Below the pieces are notes generated by a model. The model did not search any database. It was not told the DNA's origin and saw nothing but the letters and a program-made list of their open reading frames with translations. Shown here piece by piece: positions 32,730 through 41,258 of a stretch of DNA of 64,000 bases; position 1 is the stretch's first letter, and every line of letters begins with the position of its first letter. Where the stretch lies: the NCBI RefSeq assembly GCF_023516615.1, contig NZ_JAMGBF010000109.1, positions 1 through 64,000 on the forward strand, in the 5' to 3' direction. This stretch comes from Streptomyces panaciradicis. GTDB taxonomy: Bacteria; Actinomycetota; Actinomycetes; Streptomycetales; Streptomycetaceae. A program made the position numbers and the translations under genes.

Positions 32730-33800
32730 TCAGTGGGTTTCGGTGACCTTTGCCAGGGCGCGGGGGGCGTCCGGGTCCTGGCCGCGGGCGATGGTGACCT
32801 CGTAGGCCAGCAGCTGCAGCGGGATGATCTCCAGGATCGGCTGGACCTCCTCGGCCACGCCCTCGGTGGGCAGGACGAAGCCGGCGGAGGCCTGCTCGAC
32901 CTGGTGGGCGGGGCCGACGACGAAGAGGTCGGCGCCCCGGCCGCGCAGCCGGTCGAGGACGGGCTGGAGGGCCTCGCCGCCCTTGCCGTCGGTCACGACC
33001 GCGATCACCGGGGAGACGTTGTCGACCATGGCGAGCGGACCGTGCAGGAGGTCGGCGCCGGAGTAGGAGAGCGCCGGGATGTAGCTGGTCTCCATCAGCT
33101 TCAGGGCGGCTTCCTTGGCCGTGGGGTAGCCGTAGCCGCGGGAGGTGATGACCATGCGCTCGGCGAAGCGGTAGCGGGCGGCGAGGGCGCGGACCTCGTC
33201 CTGGCGGGCGAGCAGCTGCTCGGCGAGCTCGGGCAGCTGCTTCGCGGCCGCGCCGTCGCCGCCGCGCAGGCCCTCGACGAAGAGGTAGAGGGCGAGGAGG
33301 GAGGCCGTGTAGGTCTTGGTCGCGGGCAGGGCCTTCTCCGGTCCGGCCATGACGTCGACGTGGTACTCGGAGACGCCGGCCAGCGGGGAGTCGGGGTTGT
33401 TGGTGACGGCGAGGGTGATCGCGCCGGCTTCGCGGGCGGCCCTGGTGGAGGCGACCAGGTCCGGGGAGCCGCCGGACTGGCTGACGGTGATCACCAGGAC
33501 GTCGGTGAGGTCCGGGCGGGCGCCGTAGGCCGTGGTGGTGGACATCGAGGTGAGGCCGCACGGCAGGCCGAGGCGGATCTCGAGGAGGTACTTGGCGTAG
33601 AGGGCGGCGTTGTCGGAGGTGCCGCGGGCGGTCAGCAGGACGAAGCGGGGACGGCGGGCGGCGATCGCCTGGGCCACCTGCCGGATGGCGGGGGCGCCCT
33701 CGTCCAGGAGGCGGCGCAGCACGGCCGGCTGCTCGGCCATCTCGCGGGCCATGGTCCGGCCCGGGACGTCGACGGGGGGCTCCGGTGTCGTGGCGGTCAT
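32730..33800 (-). CDS. SIS-domain aminosugar-phosphate isomerase/deaminase-like protein
   Basis: 356 residues made of two SIS sugar-isomerase domains: TARGTSDNAALYAKYLLE and VITVSQSGGSPDLVAS in the first, GYGYPTAKEAALKLMETSYI in the second. It resembles the isomerase half of GlmS but lacks the glutaminase domain, so it probably deaminates or isomerises glucosamine-6-phosphate or a relative rather than making it. Divergent from nagB across a region holding a dre site. Ribosome site GAGGAACC before ATG 33800. Confidence 0.8.
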   Translation of the reverse strand: MTATTPEPPVDVPGRTMAREMAEQPAVLRRLLDEGAPAIRQVAQAIAARRPRFVLLTARGTSDNAALYAKYLLEIRLGLPCGLTSMSTTTAYGARPDLTDVLVITVSQSGGSPDLVASTRAAREAGAITLAVTNNPDSPLAGVSEYHVDVMAGPEKALPATKTYTASLLALYLFVEGLRGGDGAAAKQLPELAEQLLARQDEVRALAARYRFAERMVITSRGYGYPTAKEAALKLMETSYIPALSYSGADLLHGPLAMVDNVSPVIAVVTDGKGGEALQPVLDRLRGRGADLFVVGPAHQVEQASAGFVLPTEGVAEEVQPILEIIPLQLLAYEVTIARGQDPDAPRALAKVTETH

Positions 33801-33949
33801 GGTCGGTTCCTCCTGGCTCGGTCCGCGGGGCAGCGCACATCCCACTCCCCCAGGGTGAATCATGCCTGGCCCCCGGGTGGAATCGGGGTGTCACGGGTGC
33901 ATCTCCGGTGCCGTCGGCTCCCCTGGGCCGCGGAGGCCACCTCTGTTAG

Positions 33950-33965
33950 ATTGGTCTAAACCACC
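33950..33965. promoter_or_regulatory. dre (DasR-binding) site of nagB
   Basis: ATTGGTCTAAACCACC matches the dre consensus ACTGGTCTAGACCACT at 13 of 16 positions, 54 bp before nagB and 150 bp before the divergent SIS gene. nagB is a known DasR target. Confidence 0.85.
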
Positions 33966-34018
33966 TGACCCTTCCAGGTTCCGGTTGAGTCCCCCTCTTT
34001 CAGATCGGCAGGCCCAGC

Positions 34019-34804
34019 GTGGAAGTTGTCATCGTTCCGGACGCCAAGGCGGGCGGCGAGATCGTCGCCGAGGCCATGGCGCGGCTCCTGCGGCGCAAGC
34101 CGGACGCGCTGCTCGGCGTGGCCACCGGCTCGACCCCGCTGCCCGTCTACCAGGCGCTGGCCGCCAAGGTGGCCGCCGGCGCGGTCGACACCTCGCGGGC
34201 CCGGGTGGCGCAGCTCGACGAGTACGTGGGGCTGCCGGCCGAGCATCCCGAGTCGTACCGGTCCGTGCTGCGGCGCGAGGTGCTTCAGCCGCTGGGCATC
34301 GGGGTGGACGCGTTCATGGGGCCCGACGGGACGGCCGCGGACATCCCGGGGGCCTGCGAGGCGTACGACACCGCGCTGGCGGAGGCCGGGGGCGTGGATC
34401 TGCAGCTGCTCGGGATCGGGACGGACGGGCACATCGGCTTCAACGAGCCGTGTTCCTCGCTCGCCTCGCGGACGCGGATCAAGACGCTGACCGAGCAGAC
34501 GCGGATCGACAACGCGCGGTTCTTCGGGGGCGACATCGAGCAGGTGCCGCATCACGTCATCACCCAGGGCATCGGGACGATCCTCGACGCCCGGCACGTC
34601 GTGCTGCTCGCCACGGGCGAGGGCAAGGCGGACGCGGTCGCCGCGAGCGTGGAGGGGCCGCTGGCATCGGTGTGCCCGGCGTCGGCACTGCAGTTGCATC
34701 CGCATGCGACGGTCGTGGTGGACGAGGACGCGGCGTCCAAGCTGAAGCTGGCGCACTACTTTCGGCACACCTATGTCAACAAGCCTGACTGGCAGGGCAT
34801 CTAG
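34019..34804 (+). CDS. nagB: Glucosamine-6-phosphate deaminase
   Basis: 261 residues; converts glucosamine-6-phosphate to fructose-6-phosphate and ammonia, the exit of aminosugars into glycolysis. Substrate loop GVATGSTPLPVY, catalytic LDEYVGLP, and GIGTDGHIGFNEPCSSLASR are all intact. GTG 34019 is the only start matching the family N-terminus. Regulated by DasR; also fed by chitobiose imported through DasABC. Confidence 0.95.
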   Translation: MEVVIVPDAKAGGEIVAEAMARLLRRKPDALLGVATGSTPLPVYQALAAKVAAGAVDTSRARVAQLDEYVGLPAEHPESYRSVLRREVLQPLGIGVDAFMGPDGTAADIPGACEAYDTALAEAGGVDLQLLGIGTDGHIGFNEPCSSLASRTRIKTLTEQTRIDNARFFGGDIEQVPHHVITQGIGTILDARHVVLLATGEGKADAVAASVEGPLASVCPASALQLHPHATVVVDEDAASKLKLAHYFRHTYVNKPDWQGI

Positions 34805-34871
34805 CGGATTCGTCTGCCGGGTGGCCGTGGTCCTCGGGCCGCGGGCGGCAGGGGGTTGCTCGCGCAGTTCC

Positions 34872-34926
34872 CCGCGCCCCTTCGGGGGCGCGGCCGGGCG
34901 CCGGTTCCTTTCGGGGAACCGGCGCC
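34872..34926. terminator. Tandem hairpins after nagB within a Streptomyces REP-like repeat
   Basis: First stem CCGCGCCCC (34872-34880) with GGGGCGCGG (34885-34893), loop TTCG. Second stem GGCGCCGGTTCC (34897-34908) with GGAACCGGCGCC (34915-34926). The left part (GCGCAGTTCCCCGCGCCCC, from 34862) is a sequence I know as a frequent repeat between Streptomyces genes. It lies between convergent nagB and the GH3 gene. Confidence 0.75.
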
Positions 34927-34942
34927 TTCGGCGTCGTAGGGG

Positions 34943-36430
34943 CTAGGCGCCTGCGATGATCTCCGCTGCCGCGCGGCCGCAGACCCTGGCGGCGCCGTGG
35001 GTGGCGATGTGGAGGGCGCCGCGCGGGGGTGCCTGGGGCAGGCCCATCTCGATCACGACCGTGTCGGGGCGGCTCCTGAGGACGGTGTCCAGGGCCGCCG
35101 CCATCCAGGGGTGACGGTGTTCGTCCCGGACCACGGCGACGATACGGCGCGGGCCCGCGGCGGCCAGGGTGGCCAGGCCCGCGTCCTCGCCGGAGAACGT
35201 GCCCGTCTCCGTGCCCGGCAGGAGGCGGAACAGCTCCGCCGCCACCCCCCAGGGGGTCTCGTCGCCGACCGCGATGTTGGCCACCGGGGTGAGGGCGGCG
35301 ACGTAGGGCGGGTCGGTGAGCGGGGTGAAGGCGTCCGCGCCGGTCAGGCGCAGCGCCCGGCGGGCCGCGCGCAGGCCGACCTCGGTGTCCGGGGCGGGCT
35401 GGGGGCGGGCCGCCTTGGCGGTGCTCGTCCAGCCGGCCAGGGACCTGACCCGGTCCGCCGCCTCGGCCAGGCGTGCCTCGGGGAGTTCACCGGAGCGGAC
35501 GGCCGCGACGAGGGCGTCCCGCAGGCGCCGTACCGTCTCGTCGTCGGCGAGGCCGCCGCCCACGCAGATCGCGTCGGCGCCGGCGGCGATCGCGAGGACG
35601 CTGCCGCGTTCGATGCCGTAGGTGCCGGCGATCGCCCGCATCTCCATGCCGTCGGTGACGATCAGGCCGTCGTAGCCGAGTTCGCGGCGCAGGAGGCCGG
35701 TGAGGATCCGGTGGGAGAGGGTCGCCGGGCGGTCCGGGTCCAGGGCGGGGACCAGGATGTGGGCGCTCATCACGGCGCGGGTGCCGGCGGTGATCGCCGC
35801 GTGGAAGGGGGCCAGTTCGCGTGCGGACAGCACGTCGGCGGGCACGTCGATGCGCGGGAGAGCGTGGTGGGAGTCGACGGCCGTGTCGCCGTGGCCCGGG
35901 AAGTGCTTGGTGCAGGCCGCCACTCCGGCCGACTGCAGGCCGGTGACGTAGGCGGCGGTGTGGCGGGCGACCAGGGCGGGTTCGGCGCCGAAGGAGCGGA
36001 CGCCGATCACCGGGTTGGCGGGGTTGGAGTTGACGTCGGCGGAGGGGGCCCAGTTGAGGTTGACGCCGCAGGCGGCGAGGCGGCGGCCCAGTTCGGCGGC
36101 CACCTCGCGCGTGAGGTCGACGTCGTCCACCGCGCCCAGGGCGTTGTTGCCGGGGAAGGAGGACCCGGTCCGCACCTCCAGCCGGGTCACGTCGCCGCCC
36201 TCCTCGTCGATGGCGACGAGGACGTCGTCCCGCTCGGCGCGCAACTGGGCGGTCAGCGCCGACAGTTGCTCGGCGGAGGTGATGTTGCGGCCGAACAGGC
36301 CGACGGAGGCGAGGCCCTCCCCGAGGCGCCGCAGCAGCCAGTCGGGGGCGGTGGTGCCGGTGAACCCGGGTTGCAGGACCGTCAGGGCGTCGCGCGTCAG
36401 GGTGTCTGTGCCGCTGGCGAATGTCGTCAT
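34943..36430 (-). CDS. dasD: Intracellular GH3 beta-N-acetylglucosaminidase
   Basis: 495 residues. Glycoside hydrolase 3 catalytic barrel with KHFPGHGDTAVDSHHALP (the NagZ-type His/Asp acid-base dyad loop) and nucleophile Asp in GLIVTDGMEM; about 150 C-terminal residues form an extra alpha/beta domain. No signal peptide. It cleaves imported N,N'-diacetylchitobiose to GlcNAc. Last gene of the dasABC-dasD cluster, 9 bp after dasC. Confidence 0.88.
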   Translation of the reverse strand: MTTFASGTDTLTRDALTVLQPGFTGTTAPDWLLRRLGEGLASVGLFGRNITSAEQLSALTAQLRAERDDVLVAIDEEGGDVTRLEVRTGSSFPGNNALGAVDDVDLTREVAAELGRRLAACGVNLNWAPSADVNSNPANPVIGVRSFGAEPALVARHTAAYVTGLQSAGVAACTKHFPGHGDTAVDSHHALPRIDVPADVLSARELAPFHAAITAGTRAVMSAHILVPALDPDRPATLSHRILTGLLRRELGYDGLIVTDGMEMRAIAGTYGIERGSVLAIAAGADAICVGGGLADDETVRRLRDALVAAVRSGELPEARLAEAADRVRSLAGWTSTAKAARPQPAPDTEVGLRAARRALRLTGADAFTPLTDPPYVAALTPVANIAVGDETPWGVAAELFRLLPGTETGTFSGEDAGLATLAAAGPRRIVAVVRDEHRHPWMAAALDTVLRSRPDTVVIEMGLPQAPPRGALHIATHGAARVCGRAAAEIIAGA

Positions 36431-36439
36431 CGGGGGGCG

Positions 36440-37303
36440 TTATCCCTTCACTGCGCCCGCGGTCAGGCCCGCGGCCATCTTGCGCTGGACGAGGAGGAAC
36501 AGCACGACGATCGGCACGGCCATCATCGTGGCTCCGGCCATCATCGGGGCGTATTCGGTGCCGTGCTTGGTGGTGAAGTTGCCGAGCCACACGGTGGCCG
36601 TCTGGTGCTCCTGGCTGAGCAGCATCAGGGCGTAGAGGTACTCGTTCCACGCCTGGATGAAGCCGTAGACGGAGGTGGCGACCATGCCGGGGGCGAGGAG
36701 CGGGAAGACCACGCGGACGAAGGCGGCGGTGCGGGAGCAGCCGTCGACCATGGCCGCCTCCTCCAGTTCCCGGGGGATGTTGACGATGAAGCCGCGCAGC
36801 GTCCACACCGTGAAGGGGAGGATGAAGGTCAGGTACGTGATGATCAGGCCGGTGAGCTTGTCGTACTGATGCAGGTCGTTCAGGAGCAGGAAGACCGGGA
36901 TGATCATGGCGACCAGCGGGACCATCTGGACGGCGAGGATGCCGACGATGACGATCTTGCGGCCGCGGAAGGCGAACCGGGAGATGGCGAGCGCGGCCAG
37001 CATGCCGACGACGATGCCGATCGCCACCACGGACAGGGAGACGATCAGGCTGCGGCCGACCGGGCCCCAGAAGTCCGCGATGTCCAGCGCCCGGCTGAAG
37101 TTGGAGAGCGTGAAACCGGTCGGGAACAGGCTCGGGTCGGGGTCGATGGTGTCCTTGGCCGGCTTGATCGCCGTGTTGAGCATCCAGTAGACGGGGAAGC
37201 CGGCGGTGAGGAAGACGAGGAGGCCGAGGAGGTTCCAGCCGAGCCTGGACCTGCGGCGCCGCGAACCGCCGCCCGCGGTCGCCACGGCGTTCATGGTGGT
37301 CAT
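36440..37303 (-). CDS. dasC: Chitobiose ABC transporter permease DasC
   Basis: 287 residues, about six membrane helices; carbohydrate (MalG-type) permease with the EAA loop ELEEAAMVDGCSRTAAFVRVV. Start overlaps the dasB stop as ATGA. Forms the membrane channel with DasB. Energised in S. coelicolor by the shared ATPase MsiK encoded elsewhere, and indeed no ATPase gene is present here. Confidence 0.93.
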   Translation of the reverse strand: MTTMNAVATAGGGSRRRRSRLGWNLLGLLVFLTAGFPVYWMLNTAIKPAKDTIDPDPSLFPTGFTLSNFSRALDIADFWGPVGRSLIVSLSVVAIGIVVGMLAALAISRFAFRGRKIVIVGILAVQMVPLVAMIIPVFLLLNDLHQYDKLTGLIITYLTFILPFTVWTLRGFIVNIPRELEEAAMVDGCSRTAAFVRVVFPLLAPGMVATSVYGFIQAWNEYLYALMLLSQEHQTATVWLGNFTTKHGTEYAPMMAGATMMAVPIVVLFLLVQRKMAAGLTAGAVKG

Positions 37304-38289
37304 TCGACCTCTCCGATCTTCAGCATCTGGCGCATGTACACCGCGACCACGCCGAGCAGCAGCACCACGGTGATCAGGGCGATCGCCGAGCCCTGGGCGT
37401 AGTCGTTGACCACGAAGGCCCGGTCGTAGGAGTAGGTGGTCAGCAGCTGGAACTCCTGCTCGGGATGGCCGTTGCGCATCACGAAGACCTGCGGGAAGAC
37501 GCCCATGTCCCAGATGACCGACAAGGTCGTGAGCATCACGATGATCGGCTTGAGGATGGGCAGGGTGACGTACCGGAACACGCCCCAGGCGCCCGCGCCG
37601 TCGAGCCGTGCGGCCTCCTCCAGTTCGGCCGGGACCTGGGTGAGGCCGGCGCTGAGGGTGATGACGACGAAGGGGACCGCTCCCCACACCACCAGCAGCA
37701 TGATCACGGCGAGGCCCTGGGGTCCGCTGGCGAACCAGTTGTGGCCGATCAGGTCCACACCGGGCAGCTTGCTCAGCAGCGCGTTGAGGATGCCGTAGTC
37801 GGCGTCGAACAGCCACTTGAAGACCGTGGTGGCGACGATGATCGGCATGCCCCAGCTGGCCACCAGCGCGATGTTGACCAGTGTCTTCACCCAGCCGGAG
37901 ACCCGCTGGAGCAGCAGGGCGATCAGCATGCCCAGCACCATCGTGAACACGACCGAGCCGGCCGCGAAGACGATGGTGCGCACGACGACCTGCCAGAACT
38001 CGCTGTCGCCCAGCACGCCGCTGAAGTTGTGGAACCCGACCCAGTCGGCCGGCTGGAAGCCCCACAGCTGGGACTGCCCGAACTTCTGGAAGGAGAGCGT
38101 GACCAGACGGAACAGGGGATAGCCGAGGACCAGCGCCAGGATCAGCAGACAGGGCGCGAGCAGCAGCCAGGGCGTGGCCGCGCCGCCCGACGTCCCGCCT
38201 CTGCGGGGGGCCTTGGCGACCGGCGGTGGTGGCGGCGCCTGCCGCGGCGGCGGCACCTTGGCAGGGGTGGTGGTGTCTGCGGCACTCAT
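37300..38289 (-). CDS. dasB: Chitobiose ABC transporter permease DasB
   Basis: 329 residues; Pro-rich cytoplasmic N-terminus (about 35 residues) and six membrane helices, MalF-type. EAA loop ELEEAARLDGAGAWGVFRYVT. Second gene of the das operon; the gap to dasA contains a stable hairpin. Confidence 0.93.
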   Translation of the reverse strand: MSAADTTTPAKVPPPRQAPPPPPVAKAPRRGGTSGGAATPWLLLAPCLLILALVLGYPLFRLVTLSFQKFGQSQLWGFQPADWVGFHNFSGVLGDSEFWQVVVRTIVFAAGSVVFTMVLGMLIALLLQRVSGWVKTLVNIALVASWGMPIIVATTVFKWLFDADYGILNALLSKLPGVDLIGHNWFASGPQGLAVIMLLVVWGAVPFVVITLSAGLTQVPAELEEAARLDGAGAWGVFRYVTLPILKPIIVMLTTLSVIWDMGVFPQVFVMRNGHPEQEFQLLTTYSYDRAFVVNDYAQGSAIALITVVLLLGVVAVYMRQMLKIGEVE

Positions 38290-38327
38290 CGCGCGCTCCT
38301 CAGCGGTCCCTCAGGTCGTACGGACAG

Positions 38328-38355
38328 GCGGGGTTCCGCCGGGACGGAACCCCGC
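38328..38355 (-). promoter_or_regulatory. Intercistronic hairpin between dasA and dasB
   Basis: Perfect 11-bp stem GCGGGGTTCCG (38328-38338) with CGGAACCCCGC (38345-38355), 6-nt loop, just after the dasA stop and before dasB. Placed like the stabilising or attenuating stem-loops that give more binding protein than permease in ABC operons. Confidence 0.7.
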
Positions 38356-38362
38356 TCGCAGG

Positions 38363-39643
38363 TCACTTGGTGTTGATGACCTTGTCGATGGCGCTGTCCG
38401 CGTCCTTCGCGGCGGCCTCGACCGACTTCTTGCCGGTGCCGATGTTCTGCAGCATCGTCTGCAGGACCTGGGCCTTCTCGACCTGGCCCCAGCCGGGCGC
38501 CATGGGGACGAACCAGTTGGACTCGGCCGCGGTGGCCGGGACCGCCGTCGCGGGGTCGTTCTTCAGGGTCGCGAGGTCGGTCTTGTTGTTGGGCAGGTTG
38601 CCCTTGGCCATCAGGCCCTTCTGGCCGGAGGGGCCGGTGAAGGCGTTGATCCACTCGGCGGCGACGCCCTGCGCCTTGGACTTGACCGGGATGGCGAGGT
38701 CCGAACCGCCCAGGAAGACGGGCATGTTCTTGCCGGACGGACCGGGCATCACGAAGTTCTCGAGGTTGTCCTTGAGCTTGCCGGTCTTGTCGTTCTTCGG
38801 GTCGGCGGAGGTCGCGCCCTCCCACGCGGCGCCGAAGATCATGCCGGACTTGCCCTGGCCGTAGACGATGTAACGGTCGGACTCGTCCTTGGTCTTGTCG
38901 CCGTGCATGTACTTGTCGACGACGTTCTTGAACTCGGTCAGGCCCTTGATGGACTCGGGCGAGGAGAGGTCGGCCTTCCACTGGCCGCCCTCCTCCTTGG
39001 CTATGGAGCCGCCGGCGTCGTAGACGAAGGACATGGCCGCGTACCAGTCACGGGTGGGCTGGTACCAGGCGGAGAACTTGTTCCCCTCCTTCTTCTGCAC
39101 CTTGTCGAGGGCGGCGGTCAGTTCGGCGTACGTCTTCGGGGCGGACTTCACGCCGACCGAGGCGAAGAGGTCCTTGCGCCAGTTGGCGACGCGGCCGCCG
39201 GCGTAGTACGGGACGCCGTAGGTCTTGCCCTGGTAGGACACCGACGCCTTGAGGCCGTCGAGCCAGGCCGAGGAATTGTCGAACTTCGAGGCGTCGACCG
39301 GGGCGAAGGCGCCCTTGACCATGTAGCCGAGCATCTCGGTGTTGCCCATCTCGACCACGTCCGGCGCCTTGTCGGTGGCGAGGACCGCGTCGAGCTTGGT
39401 GTTCTTGTCCGGCCAGCCGTAGTACTCGTGCTTGATCTTGATGCCGGGGTGCTTCTTCTGCACGGCCGCGTCGGCCGCCTTCACCAGGTCCGGCCAGTTG
39501 TTCTGGGCGTCGACGGTGAGCCAGACGGTCAGCTCCTTGGCGTCGGTGCCGGACGTCGAGCTCTTGTTGTCGCTGCCCCCACACGCGGCGACCGAGACCA
39601 TCATGCCCGCGATACCGATCGCGGCTGCCAGCTTGCGCTTCAC
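38363..39643 (-). CDS. dasA: N,N'-diacetylchitobiose-binding lipoprotein DasA
   Basis: 426 residues. Lipoprotein signal with lipobox VAAC at Cys21, then a carbohydrate-binding SBP_bac fold (LTVWLTVDAQNNWPDLVKAA, VVEMGNTEMLGYM, VFLGGSDLAIP). It captures chitobiose on the outer membrane face. GTG 39643 follows GAGGAGGG; an earlier in-frame GTG lacks a site. Two dre elements in front, consistent with strong DasR repression and GlcNAc induction. Confidence 0.95.
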   Translation of the reverse strand: MKRKLAAAIGIAGMMVSVAACGGSDNKSSTSGTDAKELTVWLTVDAQNNWPDLVKAADAAVQKKHPGIKIKHEYYGWPDKNTKLDAVLATDKAPDVVEMGNTEMLGYMVKGAFAPVDASKFDNSSAWLDGLKASVSYQGKTYGVPYYAGGRVANWRKDLFASVGVKSAPKTYAELTAALDKVQKKEGNKFSAWYQPTRDWYAAMSFVYDAGGSIAKEEGGQWKADLSSPESIKGLTEFKNVVDKYMHGDKTKDESDRYIVYGQGKSGMIFGAAWEGATSADPKNDKTGKLKDNLENFVMPGPSGKNMPVFLGGSDLAIPVKSKAQGVAAEWINAFTGPSGQKGLMAKGNLPNNKTDLATLKNDPATAVPATAAESNWFVPMAPGWGQVEKAQVLQTMLQNIGTGKKSVEAAAKDADSAIDKVINTK

Positions 39644-39698
39644 GCCACCCTCCTCAGGGATGCCCACACCTCCCCGCCCATGCGCCGGGACCTGAACC

Positions 39699-39738
39699 AA
39701 TGGTGTAGACCAGTACCGGGAGCTTGGACCAGACCAGG
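39699..39738. promoter_or_regulatory. Paired dre sites of dasA
   Basis: AATGGTGTAGACCAGT (39699-39714) and CTTGGACCAGACCAGG (39723-39738), 24 bp apart, both close to the dre consensus. Two DasR sites at dasA are known in S. coelicolor. Confidence 0.85.
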
Positions 39739-39846
39739 AAGCCTGTCAAGGGTGCTCGAAACCGCCCTGACCAGCCGTTATGCGACCTACATATGCAGGA
39801 ACCTTTAAGTAAGAAGCCAGCGAAAAGAGCGTCGGCGGAGTACTCT

Positions 39847-39884
39847 CGTCCGCTAGACCACTTGGCCCTGTGGACTAGACCAAC
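39847..39884. promoter_or_regulatory. dre sites of dasR (autoregulation)
   Basis: TGTGGACTAGACCAAC (39869-39884) is a clear dre, and a weaker one with a good right half CTAGACCACT ends at 39862. They are 70-100 bp before dasR, indicating autoregulation. Confidence 0.75.
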
Positions 39885-39951
39885 AAAGACGGCGACGGTA
39901 TACAGAAGGGATCACGAAGTGACCCGCATCCGTCAGCCGGGAAGGCAGAGC

Positions 39952-40716
39952 ATGAGCAGCGACGTCAGCAGTGCGGAGACCGAGGGCGGGGCAGGCGTCC
40001 GCACCGCGCGCGTGCCCAAGTACTACCGCCTCAAGAAGCATCTGCTCGACATGACGGAGACCCAGTCGCCCGGCACCCCCGTACCGCCCGAGCGCACCCT
40101 CGCCGCCGAGTTCGACACCTCCCGCACGACCGTGCGCCAGGCGCTGCAGGAGCTGGTGGTCGAGGGCCGGCTGGAACGCATCCAGGGCAAGGGCACCTTC
40201 GTGGCCAAGCCGAAGGTCTCCCAGGCCCTCCAGCTCACCTCCTACACCGAGGACATGCGCGCCCAGGGTCTGGAGCCGACCTCGCAGCTGCTGGACATCG
40301 GCTACATCACCGCCGACGACCGCCTCGCCGAGCTGCTCGACATCACCGCCGGCGGCCGGGTGCTGCGCATCGAGCGGCTGCGCATGGCCAACGGCGAGCC
40401 GATGGCCATCGAGACCACCCACCTCAGCGCCAAGCGCTTCCCCGCCCTGCGCAGGTCCCTCGTCAAGTACACGTCCCTCTACACGGCGTTGGCCGAGGTC
40501 TACGACGTCCACCTCGCCGAGGCCGAGGAGACCATCGAGACCTCACTGGCCACCCCGCGCGAGGCGGGCCTGCTCGGCACCGACGTCGGCCTGCCGATGC
40601 TGATGCTCTCCCGGCACTCCTTCGACAAGGACGGCGAGCCGGTGGAGTGGGTCCGCTCGGTGTACCGGGGCGACCGGTACAAGTTCGTGGCGCGACTGAA
40701 GAGGCCGATGGAGTAG
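39952..40716 (+). CDS. dasR: GntR/HutC-family aminosugar regulator DasR
   Basis: 254 residues. Winged HTH at about 20-95 (VPKYYRLKKHLLDM, PPERTLAAEFDTSRTTVRQA), then a UTRA effector domain that binds glucosamine-6-phosphate/GlcNAc-6-phosphate (LRIERLRMANGEPMAIETTH). DasR is the global repressor linking chitin/GlcNAc use, development and antibiotic production. Divergent from dasA over 308 bp that hold the dre sites. ATG 39952 follows GGAAGG. Confidence 0.97.
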   Translation: MSSDVSSAETEGGAGVRTARVPKYYRLKKHLLDMTETQSPGTPVPPERTLAAEFDTSRTTVRQALQELVVEGRLERIQGKGTFVAKPKVSQALQLTSYTEDMRAQGLEPTSQLLDIGYITADDRLAELLDITAGGRVLRIERLRMANGEPMAIETTHLSAKRFPALRRSLVKYTSLYTALAEVYDVHLAEAEETIETSLATPREAGLLGTDVGLPMLMLSRHSFDKDGEPVEWVRSVYRGDRYKFVARLKRPME

Positions 40717-40929
40717 CGCACTCGGTGGAGCGCAACCGCCGCCGCTGCTCCTCGCGCTCGCCCGGGGCGAGAACGCCTCCGCCGCCTGGATGGTGGCGGC
40801 GGCCCTGGGCGGACGGACCGTCAGGAGGAGGTCCCGCGCCAGGGCTTCCGCTGCCGTTGACACCGATGTCGGGCCTTCACGGAATCGACATACCGATATG
40901 CGGACGAGGTCTTCCGCTCCCGTGACGGC

Positions 40930-40966
40930 GTGACCTAGATTGCCTGCGCATTACATACGTGATCAC
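40930..40966 (+). promoter_or_regulatory. Promoter and GTGATCAC palindrome before the DUF3311-symporter operon
   Basis: GTGACC (40930-40935), 16-bp spacer, TACATA (40952-40957) fit a housekeeping promoter. The palindrome GTGATCAC (40959-40966) lies just after the -10, where a repressor would block. The regulator is unknown. The rest of 40717-40929 has no convincing gene. Confidence 0.45.
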
Positions 40967-40994
40967 AGGTGATGTGAGGGGACGGAGCCGCCGT

Positions 40995-41258
40995 ATGTCC
41001 GATGTGCCTGAAGTGAGACCTCCGGTGGTGACCCCGGTCCGGGTGGTCATCGCCGTCTGCCTGATCGCGCCCTTCGTGGCGATGCTGTGGGTCGGTTCCT
41101 ACGCCAAGACGGACCCGGCGTTCATCGGCATCCCGTTCTTCTACTGGTACCAGATGCTGTGGGTGCTGATCTCCACCGCGCTGACCATGACCGCGTACAA
41201 GCTGTGGCAGCGCGACCAGCGCTCCCGCGGCGTGCACAAGGGCGGTGAGGCGAAGTGA
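40995..41258 (+). CDS. DUF3311 small membrane subunit
   Basis: 87 residues with two membrane helices (about 14-36 and 48-70, WYQMLWVLISTALTM). DUF3311 proteins are found upstream of solute:sodium symporters and probably act as an accessory subunit. GGAG 7 bp before ATG 40995. Stop overlaps the symporter start. Confidence 0.8.
   Translation: MSDVPEVRPPVVTPVRVVIAVCLIAPFVAMLWVGSYAKTDPAFIGIPFFYWYQMLWVLISTALTMTAYKLWQRDQRSRGVHKGGEAK

Noticed and set aside
35487..38065. Long Arg/His/Pro-rich open frames overlapping dasB, dasC and the GH3 gene
   Set aside because: They are shadow frames of high-GC genes, with no family features and wrong codon-position bias.
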